Source of the DNA: Polytrichum commune
Taxonomy: Eukaryota > Streptophyta > Polytrichopsida > Polytrichales > Polytrichaceae
DNA length: 64,000 nt
Assembly: GCA_950295325.1 (NCBI GenBank)
Contig: OX485808.1
Coordinates: forward strand, 20,480,527-20,544,526
Direction: 5' to 3'
Under the pieces are notes generated by a model. That model searched no databases. It worked only from the letters and a program-made list of their open reading frames with translations, and was not told the DNA's origin. Positions 10,266 to 19,060 of this stretch are shown here, in pieces. Each line of letters opens with the position of its first letter. The stretch's first letter is position 1. The position numbers and the translations under genes were made by a program.

Positions 10266-13235
10266 CTACTTTGGTGTGGCTCCCTTGGCCGCTCTTGTCA
10301 CCCTTGACACACTCAGTCGTTCTGCAATTGGCTTCTTGCCAACCCTTCCAAGTCGCCCTTTCTTTCCAGGTCCTTTTGCGGCCGTAGGACTTCTCTCCTC
10401 ACCCTCGCCCGGGTCCATTCCACCGTGTTGCTCACTTTCCTCACCTCCTTCCGCCCTTCCACTGTCGCTCCCTGTGCCCTCTTCATCGCTGCCATCCTCA
10501 AATTCGTCCAATTTTTTGGACTCCCTCGGATTGCCTTGTATCTCCTCCGCAGGCATTATCTTGTGGACTCCCCTCCTACGTTTTGGTGAAGGCTTATCCA
10601 CCCCAACCTCTGTGACCACACCTCTTCTATGCTTGGGAGAGCGAGAGCCCTTTGCAGCTCCCGTGTCAACGCTCTTCCCCTTGCTACGTTGACTGCTTCC
10701 TCTCTCATGACTGCTGGCTTTCCCAACTACAGCCTCCATACCCTGCCCCTCTGGTGAATTGGTGGCGTTGCCATAAGTTTTCTTCAGGTTGTCTGTAGAT
10801 GTTGGTGTGACAACCTGCTCATCTACGTTTTCAAAATCTGCAATTTTCTGGGGGACTTTCTTGCGTTTGGGAGAGTTGTGTCCTCCTACGTCCATGCCAT
10901 CGTCCTGGACATCTACCTGCCCTCGCTGAGAGGATTGAGTCAACACTTTAAGCCTCGGGTCTGTGGGAAATTCCAATTGCCGCGAAAAAACCTGAAAGCT
11001 TCCCACTGATGGGCTGTGTGCATTCGAATGTGTTCGACGGTTGTCATTTGTCGACAATGACCGCGAGGTTCGGCCTACATTTGCAGTCACCAAAAAGAGT
11101 CATAAGGTAAGCATTTTGTGAACTACTGAGATGAAAGCGGTGAAATATAATCCTACTTGGATTAACACAAACTGAAATGCGAGGAAACCTCATTATAGAA
11201 CATCCACTCCTAGAGAAAACTATACAAACCAACTTGCATTGTTTGGACATCCAGCAAAACTGTATGAACATATATGCGCCTCCACCCATGCACTATGAAT
11301 CCAAGGAACTTGGGATGCATTACAGTGAGGAATTCTACGTGTTGTAGAACTACAATGTACAAGTATGACCTCATACTGAATGATAATGACCAAACCTGAA
11401 CATCTCCATTGCACAGTGACTCTTCTATAGTACACTACAACACACATGACCTTTTGTTCAGGTAACCTTGACTTAAAAGCATCTTTGTAAGCCTACAGTG
11501 ACAATGGAGTAGGCTCTATGGACCTCTCTTACCCATATGATCAGTGGACAGTATAAGTTTCTCGAATACTCCCTAAACCCTAAACTACTCCCAAACCTTT
11601 AAACCCATTCACTGCACACCCTAAGCCTTGTCAAACAATTCCGACACCTCCACCTGGAACGATAAATCTCACAAACCCTATACTTAAGCATACACGAAGC
11701 ACTACAAGTCCTTGTAGTGCATGAATCTTACCTTGGAAGGATGTGCCCACATTTGCAGACTTGCACAAGTCCCATGATTCTACCGGGGGCTCCACCCTGT
11801 CTCCCTGAGGATTTGGAATCCCAGCCATAACCCACCAGTCTTCATGAGGCTCCAGGTTGCAACCCTCAAACATACACTTTGACTCTCTTGAAAAATGAGT
11901 ATATGCACACCAAGTATGGTAAGCATGGCAGCATGACGACAGCCTGCAGTCCCACGCAGGCTCGAATCCTCTTGTGCAAAACGGACAAGCAACAATTTCT
12001 AGCCCTACAACCGGTACATTTATAGTATCACAATCTACATACAAAAATGGCAGGGGGGATGGGTGTAGGGCTGGGCGGTGATAGCCGGTCTTCATGGTTA
12101 TCAGTTGCTCACTGAGAGCAACTCTATGCAACTTCCATAGGGAGAGTTTCTTCACTGCATTGCTCCACAATGCTTCTGCGTCCTTGCTACGCACAGCAGC
12201 CACCTCCTCATCCACGCTCCCTGATCCAAACGAATCCTGGAACTGCTCAATAAACCCTTGTTGAGCCTCCACTTTCCTCACGACGTCCATGAGCTCCACC
12301 GAAGCAGCATCGACGTCACCTTCATTCCTTGCCTCAGCACTCTTCAGTGCCGCCAATTTCCCCGCACACTGCTTTCGTTCTTCCTGCAATGCTGCCAACT
12401 TCGACAACGAATTGTTGAGAAGTGTTTGCCCATACTGCACCTGCGAAGACACCCTCACTAGCTCCATCCTCGCAGCATCCTTTTCTGTAGACATGCGGCT
12501 AACAAACGCCTCCAATGTGGGGGTTTCTCGTTCTAAAAGGAGTAGATACTCTTGCCACTGCCCAATCGCCATTTTTCGGACGTCTACATGCGACCCTAAC
12601 ACAGTGGCAGGTGGGGTCTGAAACACAGTTGCGGCCTTTGATCCTGGTTGGCATGCAATGGCGCCCTCATCCTCTTGCTCATCGCCGCTCACCTCCACCA
12701 TGACATTTTTGCCAACTTTGGTGGCGTCCTTCTCCTGGTTAATCCTCCGCAGTTGATCGCGGCAAGTCCACTCGGCATGGACGCACCAGTTGACTGCTTT
12801 CTTGCCCTTCTTGTTCTCGTATACGAGACCCTTAGCTTCTGCAAGGTTAATCAACCTGGTATTCGGCACTTGAGTCCGTTGATGAGTGATCATCCATAGC
12901 CGTTCTACCCTCTTCACAAACTCCGTATCCTCTGAATATGAGTAACTGTAGCCATTAGTGCCCACCCTTGGACCAAACACCGCATCGACTTCAACTTCCT
13001 CCAAATGCACTCCAAATTTCAATCGCTTTGGCGGTATCCCTTGGTTGTTCAAACCATACGCCTTCTCAAACGCTCCTCGTGAAACTGGATCTACCCTGTT
13101 CCAACAAAGAGAGGGTGGTTCTGCATACAATGGTTCGACCCAGGAAAGCGATGGAGCTCCTTCCACCTTTACTTTCTTCCTCTTCCCTAAACCAATCTCA
13201 CCACTACCTAAGCTTAAACCCTCCGTAATACTCAT
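10266..13235 (-). CDS. Coiled-coil RING-H2 protein, two exons
   Basis: Exon 1 is 13235-11732 and exon 2 is 11074-10266; the 657-nt intron has a clean donor (CCAAG/GTAAGATT) and acceptor (AAATGTAG/GC), splits a Gly codon, and restores one frame of 770 residues. Start is the only early ATG. Domains: basic patch near residue 18-24; SGDEQEDE acidic stretch near 183; a long heptad-rich coiled coil at about 230-340; a RING-H2-like finger at 417-459 with ligands C417, C420, C435, H437, H440, C443, C454 and C459 (last pair C-x4-C instead of C-x2-C); then a Trp-rich segment (EDWWVMAGIPNPQG). Exon 2 is low-complexity, Ser/Lys/Glu-rich, with repeated SPK(H/R)RRG motifs that would serve as nuclear-localisation or DNA-contact signals. 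A nuclear E3-ligase-like or regulatory partner of the convergent transposase is inferred, not shown. Confidence 0.75.
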
Positions 13236-13600
13236 TGCAAAAACCCAGCTAAGCTTACTATAGTAGAAGCTCCGAAACTACTGCCGTAGAAGGCAGGCGC
13301 ACTTGAGTTGCTACGTGGTCAAAGTACTAAGTTAAACTTGGCATCTCCACAGAGCTCCCGCGTCACGTTGCAAGCAGCCACGAAAACACCGGGTTGCAGC
13401 AGCTTGAGCCAGACCCCGCGGGAACACGCGCCACCCTCGTCCTTGCAATCTCAACCGCAGATCTGCTGCCCACGGACGTCCCCGATGCAGTCGCACCCTC
13501 CTCCGAATACCCTAAACCCTACAGTCCCGCCAACGCGCCGGCTGCAGCCACGTAGCAGGTGGGTTTGAACTACAGTAGTCCCATAAACCAGACCAATCCT
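13236..13600 (-). promoter_or_regulatory. Presumed promoter of the RING gene
   Basis: GC-rich relative to the flanks. A telo box (minus strand AGGGTTTAGGGT) lies at about 13507-13518 and a second telomere-like CCCTAAACCCTAAA is inside the gene's intron near 11573. Telo boxes are common in plant promoters of growth-related genes. Short inverted pieces of ACTACAGTAG type occur at 13262-13290 and 13570. No TATA box is assigned. Confidence 0.35.
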
Positions 13601-14790
13601 AGCTGTAAACTCACGCTCGGGCATTGAAGGTTGCCCAGCCCCCCAATTAATTACACTAATCCCTCATAGGTGTATGAACATCCATTAACTCATACATGGT
13701 CGTCCGTGAGCCACCCAACCATGCATCTACCCGTGGAGGAAAACATTGAAGAGGAGCCTACGAGGGCTGAAGGGAAGGAGGAGGAGGTTGGGGGTGATTG
13801 GCTACACCTAGCAAATTGAAGCACCTCACCATAAGAAAACAATGTGGACCTGAACTCCTTGGAGCAAACTGGTCCTTAACCTCACCGTGGATGACTTTAG
13901 GAACATATATTTCAGGGATGCCACGGTTGCATTTGGAGAATGAAGAAGGGGAAGGGGAAGAAGTTGTATAACAAATATGTATGGACAAGGCCATCGCAAT
14001 CTCTAGTAGGGATGAGGATGACATGGAGTTTGCAAAGAGAAATAGGTCAGAACCCCTTCTCCTGTAGCATTCGTTGGTATAGTGAAGGTGAAGCCCGAGG
14101 TCTTGACCATGGAGGAAACTAGTGAGCACATGCCCAAGGAAGAGGAACAACATGCTTATTTACAAAGAACAACGGTCAAAGAACCTTCGGTGTGGAATGA
14201 AGTCTTAGAATCGAGAGCTCTATTCCTTAATCAAGAACAAGAGTTGGCCATGGCCCAACCACCATCAAGCGCACATGTGGGCACAAGGCTTGGTGGTGGT
14301 TTTGTTGAGTTCATTCCCTTACCTACCCCTTGGGTTCCCAACACATCAAATTTTGCAACAACCCTTTTCGCATCAGCCATTGGTATTCTTTTAATCAATG
14401 CGGCCCCACCATTTTGCGCACACCCCCATCTAGCAAATGGACAACCTCAGCATGTGGGGAGCACCCGGGAGCCCCACCACTTTTGGCCCCCTCCCTCTTC
14501 AAAGCTTACCACATTTCCCCCTTCTTACCAATGGGATGGCCCCACCATATTTGGGTCAGGCGTCCCAACTCCCCCGCTCTTGACGTTCCTCTCGGTGCCC
14601 TTGACACCCCTCTTGTTGCCAAACACATTGGCTTGGTTGATCCAAACCCACCACCACCTTTGGGTGGTCAAGAGGAGGTTCAAGATAGTTGCAAAGCCCA
14701 AATGTTGGATATTGAAGGCCTGCAAGGACTTGATGATATTTTTACTCCTATGCAAAATATAATAAAATTATATGAGATTTTTTTTGGCTA
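13601..14790 (+). other. Degenerate, possibly once-coding Pro-rich region
   Basis: A 226-codon open frame (14082-14762) and an overlapping 155-codon frame have a biased, Pro/His/Thr-rich composition but no domain. The sequence is less AT-rich than neighbouring intergenic DNA and reads like the decayed gag- or ORF1-type part of a retroelement. No reverse transcriptase is adjacent, so this remains a guess. Confidence 0.25.
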
Positions 14791-15419
14791 TGTGTAACTG
14801 TGTTTTGAACGTATATTAGTTTTCACATATCCTCACCTCCCCCTCCTCCCTATGTTTTGGTTTTTTTTTCTTGTCAACTAGCTATTTGAGGACTCCGTCC
14901 AAGCAGTCAACGACTCCAACTTCCAAAGCCTCTTCTACAAAACAGCCTACGACAAAACGTCCACGATCGACTACTTTAAAGAGCCCTTGGATGCTAGTGA
15001 TGTGGACAACCCCTTGCCAAGGAAATCTTCCGTTCCTTGCCAATCCTGTCACTATTGGAACTCAATAGGACTAGAGATGAGATTGTGGCGATTGTTTGCT
15101 ACTTGATTTCTTTGACTAGACCTTGTATATTTTTTATTTCCCCTAACACAAATATGTCCTTTCTCCTTCAACATTGTCTCCTATTTGGGTTGTCCTACGA
15201 AAACCATCTTAATTTGAGATCTTATTCGAGTTGTGCCTTTCATTTGTGCATGTATTGATGTAGATCGTAACTCTTTAAATGTTCGTATGTTTGAGTTTCA
15301 CACACCATTCCCTAACGTTTATGTGATTTTTTTCTATGTTCCTATATATGTGAATGTCTTAAAATGCCAAAAATGTCTCAAATGATCTTTGTTTAATATT
15401 ACAATGCCACAATCCATCT
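14791..15419. other. AT-rich DNA, nothing recognised
   Basis: T-rich tracts and a short open frame (14871-15068, Ser/Thr-rich) without domain support. Confidence 0.4.
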
Positions 15420-15645
15420 TCCCAAAGTTGGGAATTATAGATTGATTACATATAATCAAGCTTAATTAGTTTGAATGCGTATGAATACTTCTGAAGGTAG
15501 AAGGCATTATCTAAACTATTATAAAATATACATACTAATTCAACACATTAATTTAAGTTTCATTTTAGAATGACAAAGACAATTTCAAATTATAAGACAC
15601 GAAAATTTAACCTTAACTTTAATGAGGGTTTTGTAATATTGAAGT
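15420..15645. repeat. Dispersed repeat B, copy 1
   Basis: About 225 bp that matches 63420-63645 in the same orientation, sharing blocks such as TTAGTTTGAATGCGTATGAATA, GAAGGTAGAAGGCATTA, TTTCATTTTAGAATGACAAA and TAATGAGGGTTTTGT. No coding capacity; function unknown. Confidence 0.7.
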
Positions 15646-15781
15646 GCACTCAAGAATGCAAGGGCAACAGTTTTTTCGAAGTCGGGTGGGGCGAGCAATA
15701 GTTTTTGGTCGGGTTCATAAATTTTGAAAAAAACTCTGGGGAACTGCCCCAACCTGAATATGACACCCCCTGAAAGTTCGT

Positions 15782-15832
15782 TGGGGGGGGGGGGGAGGGG
15801 GGAGGGGTGTTTAACCCCCCCCCCCCCCCCCC
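15782..15832. repeat. Facing G-run and C-run
   Basis: A G-rich run (14 G, then GGGGGG and GGGG separated by single A) is followed after TGTTTAA by a run of about 19 C. The two can pair as a hairpin and the G side could form a quadruplex. Run lengths in an assembly should be treated as approximate. Confidence 0.8.
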
Positions 15833-15844
15833 AACTTCTTCCTC

Positions 15845-15980
15845 TCTGTGGATTGAACATGACCAGTCTATACCTAAGCATGAGTTGTAAGTTGAACTCC
15901 CCCGGTTCCATTGCCTTGACGATACATTGCGAGTTGATTCCCAACTCCAACTTATGGGGCAGACATCTTGCAAAACGAAT
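15845..15980 (-). pseudogene. L1-like LINE fragment
   Basis: The minus strand encodes a stretch (KAMEPGEFNLQLMLRYRL followed by FNPQ) nearly the same as part of the L1-like LINE at 24885-24980. Only about 45 codons remain. It is a scrap of the same LINE family. Confidence 0.7.
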
Positions 15981-16770
15981 CGGCATCAAATCAGCCGGGG
16001 CAGATGTAGCCAAAGTTGAGAAGCGACATCACGGATGATGCTTGAGATGCATTTGAGGAGAACAATTTTGATTCACTGGCTGTTGACGTTGAGATGCTGC
16101 TTGCTGCAAAGAGGTACCCTAAGTATCTTATTAAAGGGAGGGCTGTGGTCGGCATGAAGAAGATGATGTCACAAACTTCAGAGGTATCATAAAATAGAAA
16201 TGCCTTAAGTGGATACTTTTCTCTCTGCACCCATGACTTGTCGTAGGATTGAAACAAGTAAGTTAGATTATCGTACATAGGCCACTTACCGCTCACAACC
16301 ACTAAGAGCATCCCCACTAGACCGGGCACCACCCCGGGCATAATTGCACCGGTGGCACCCCGGGCATAGTGTGGGTTTACCCGACATATTGTTGGAGCCC
16401 ACTAGCTCGGGTACATGCCCCTCTTCGAGGCCGGCCCCCGCCCGGTATTACCCCCTTGCCCGATTCCATTAGCCTTGCCCGATGCCTTGCCCGGATACCG
16501 ATTCCGTGCCCGTTGTGTTGCCCGATTCCCTACCCGATCCCTTTCGGTTCTCCGCCCGGAAATATACTAAAATCCCTCGTTAACTAATTCACTAATTAAC
16601 TAATTCACTAATCATACTAGATTTTCATCAATCACGAAATAAAACATTACACTAATATCACTATATGAGTTAATTTGAGACTTTCTATTGTCACCCATTA
16701 ATATATGGACCACAACAACATGGTCTAATGTTTGAGTCGTCCTACCTAAACCATCTTGAAATGGGTTCTT

Positions 16771-16940
16771 AAAGACTGCAGATTTGTTTTCTTGGTTTTC
16801 CAGCTGCAATTTCAAGACTTTGGGGGCATGTTATATACCGCTGGAAAGATATTTTCAATACCTTTCCAACGGTATATAACATGCCCCCAAATTCTTAAAA
16901 TTTCAGCTGTAAAACCCACAAAACAAATCTGCAGTCTTTT
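16771..16940. mobile_element. Fold-back repeat, family C, copy 1
   Basis: An almost complete palindrome: AAAGACTGCAGATTTGTTTT at the left is matched by its complement ending at 16940, and the inner parts (GGGGGCATGTTATATACCG) also pair. The 3' flank AGATCAGGGTGGTCAAAAG recurs in a diverged relative at 40645-40822. It is nested in the PIF/Harbinger element. Confidence 0.85.
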
Positions 16941-16989
16941 AGTGACTGCAGATCAGGGTGGTCAAAAGCTCATGGTCCCATAACCGTCG

Positions 16990-17343
16990 TCAAAACCCCA
17001 AGTTGCAGGTATAAAGGAAAAAATTCATGGAGCTCCAGGGAGCTGGAGCGTGGCGTGGTTTGTGTTTGAGTTTGAGTTTGTTGACGCCGCGTTTGAAGAG
17101 ACGTTGCATAACATTGCACATTGGAATCCAATTAAGACAAATGAATCCCTCGGGTTTGTGTCTAGCATAGTGCGTTGCTACATTGATCCAAAATTGTGCA
17201 TTCTTCTGCCCTATCCCTCTCCTGGCATCGGTGGAAGTATGCATAAAACTTCGGCAACACTGTTCTTCCTCCTCCGGGCAGAAGTTCCTGCCCTTCTTGG
17301 TCCTCCCACCCGTTGCATGCACACCCCCCCCCCTTCCTGACAT
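16990..17343 (-). pseudogene. PIF/Harbinger ORF1-like Myb/SANT remnant
   Basis: About 117 codons. The peptide has the layout of the plant ORF1/NAM-associated Myb-SANT domain: GRNFCPEEEEQCCRSF, then S-x-D-x3-G-x-GQ, FWINVATHYA, and a third helix with W and a following QRLFKRGVN. In autonomous PIF/Harbinger transposons ORF1 binds DNA and helps the DDE protein enter the nucleus. There is no clear start, the third helix is diverged and the tail is unrelated, so it is broken. Its position between matching ends supports the assignment. Confidence 0.6.
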
Positions 17344-17651
17344 GGTGGAATAAGTCCAAAGTTGGGCTAACTGCCAGATGGCGTTGGCGGGCAGAACACG
17401 GTACCCAAGGCCAATATACCCGAAGAGCTCCTCCCAAATGCCCGGTCTGGCACCCTTTATGGCGTTAGCGTCGACTGGTGGACGTTAGAACTTGGCGTCC
17501 TGGGCACCGGATTTCCAGGAGTGCCGTTCAACTGACTTATACCTTTGCTGGTGGGGACGCTCTAACCATGCACTTTACCGTGCACTTCACCGTTCACTTT
17601 TAATCTCGACCGTCCAATCTCCGTGCTTCCATGGTAATTTTGAATCTTTTT

Positions 17652-18336
17652 ATGATTGAACAGTTAAGGAAATTGAAGTGGGAGCTCAAAAATGTTACAT
17701 TTCAAGATTTAGAAGCAAATGCAAAGAGAATAAGCATCAAACAAACAATATTGATGCTCCAAGGTGGATCAATTTTCTCGTCAAATTCCAATGACAAGTA
17801 AGACAATATTTTCAATTTGATTATGTAAACTTGATTTTTGCTTCATTGTATGTCATGTATGTTAGTATGTCAACCTCTCAATTTTTACAAGAATTATTGA
17901 TTTTCAAATATTCGATTTTGTATGTTGTTACAGGAACAATGTCCATCAACAAGAAGACCTTTCCAACATCTTGAAGATTCCTTCATTCCCTAAAGCTTAT
18001 AGAAGAAAACCTAAGAATCCTAAAAGATTGAATCCTCATGGAAAATGCTTAACTTCACAAACATATACTTTGGAAAGGCAAAGAGTTGCTAACGAGTTGG
18101 AAGATGAGTTTAACAAGCAAGAAGAGAAGAAGCAAAGAAGAGCAAACCTTGCAAAAGCGAAGAATGATGAAAAAATCTGGAAGCAGCTTGAAAGGGAGAA
18201 GGTAGCAAAATTGAAGAAGAAAGAAAAACAAAAATGCCCAACAAAAAATAAGGTTGAGAAAAAACAAGAAATGAGGCTTAAAAGCCAACAACGTCCAACA
18301 GTCGTGTTTGCCAAAAAAAAAGAGCTTATTTTGTAA
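17652..18336 (+). pseudogene. 3' exons of a probable pogo-type (DDE_1) transposase
   Basis: Exon 17652-17797 joins exon 17934-18336 across a 136-nt GT-AG intron (GACAA/GTAAGA ... TTACAG/GAAC) and the frame is restored. The first exon may instead start at 17662 after a plausible acceptor (GATTGAACAG). The product has a PKRLNPHGKCLTSQ motif followed by a long Lys/Glu/Gln-rich helix. That KR-rich linker, then LTS and a charged coiled coil is how many pogo/Tigger/Jerky-like DDE_1 proteins end. The catalytic domain is missing. A host coiled-coil protein is the main alternative. Confidence 0.4.
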
Positions 18337-18899
18337 TGCCTCTAGCAAAAGTTGAATGAACATTGATAGTGCACGGTTAGTGGTTAAGGTAGTTAATTTC
18401 CAATGCCCAATACAGTTGTATAAAGAACTATGAAAAGGTCATGATTTTTCAATAAAAATTTCCATTTTACTTTTCAACACTAATATTAAGTGAACCATTA
18501 ATTTAATTCAAATTCCAAATTTGGAAAATTTTGCTACCCACCTCAAAAAATAAAACATAAAAGTCAAATGTGCACGGTTAGTAGCATGCCTACGATAGTG
18601 TGAGATGAGATGATTAGAAAATCCGAATTGTGCCCGTTGCCATGTTGCCTCACAATTATCGGAGTTCATATGCATATCTGATTCATCATCAAGGTGAAGA
18701 TTCTGTTGTTTAATAAGTTGTCATTGGTCAGATAGGTTTTCCCAATCATATTGACTACTACGTATGGATCGGCTAGCATGTTTTGAGCATGTAGTCCAAT
18801 TTTTTTTTGAAGATGTGTCTTTTTGGTGTTGTTTTCTTAAATCACACCTAACCACGTATCATTTGAATTTTGGTGTCCAAATTTTTGTTTTGTTGGATT
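18337..18899. other. Intergenic DNA, nothing recognised
   Basis: The sequence TGCACGGTTAGT occurs at 18371 and 18572, the only local repetition noted. Confidence 0.4.
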
Positions 18900-19060
18900 T
18901 AGAGATGTACACCTTATTAGGTTTGTACATTGCTGAATATGAAACACATTTGGACGAGGTCGATGGGGATTCTCCGTGCCTATTTGACACAATGGTTGCC
19001 ATTCTTCTTTATGTTGATGATATTGTTCTACTCTCTAGATCAGTCCCAAGCCTAGAAAGA
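18900..19060 (+). pseudogene. AT-tailed LINE, copy 1, reverse transcriptase part
   Basis: Encodes the palm of a non-LTR reverse transcriptase: LLGLYIAEYE, then SPCLF and the catalytic block LLYVDDIVLLS (YVDD where YADD or FADD is usual). The frame is cut at SLERK by the insertion of the minus-strand element 19061-21687 and resumes at 21688. The 5' end of the LINE is missing. Confidence 0.75.

Larger units (their letters stand above)
16306..17562 (-). mobile_element. Non-autonomous PIF/Harbinger element
   Basis: Both ends are visible: GAGCATCCCCACTAG at the left and its inverted counterpart CTGGTGGGGACGCTC at the right, flanked by the 3-bp duplication TAA (16303-16305 and 17563-17565). TAA/TTA targets and this kind of terminal sequence are typical of PIF/Harbinger elements. 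Inside are an ORF1-type Myb/SANT remnant and an unrelated fold-back repeat (16771-16940). The DDE nuclease gene is absent, so movement would need proteins from elsewhere. Confidence 0.85.

Noticed and set aside
10276-10692. 138-codon frame on the plus strand inside the RING gene
   Set aside because: Ser/Pro-rich mirror of a Ser/Lys/Glu-rich coding exon on the minus strand; an antisense shadow.
11573-11590. Interstitial telomere
   Set aside because: Only two CCCTAAA units inside an intron; too short for a telomere relic and better described as a telo-box-like motif.
4400-13620. Terminal inverted repeats bounding the two-gene element
   Set aside because: Only a 7-bp TGTAGTT match between the flanks near 4425 and 13570 was seen, which is within chance.
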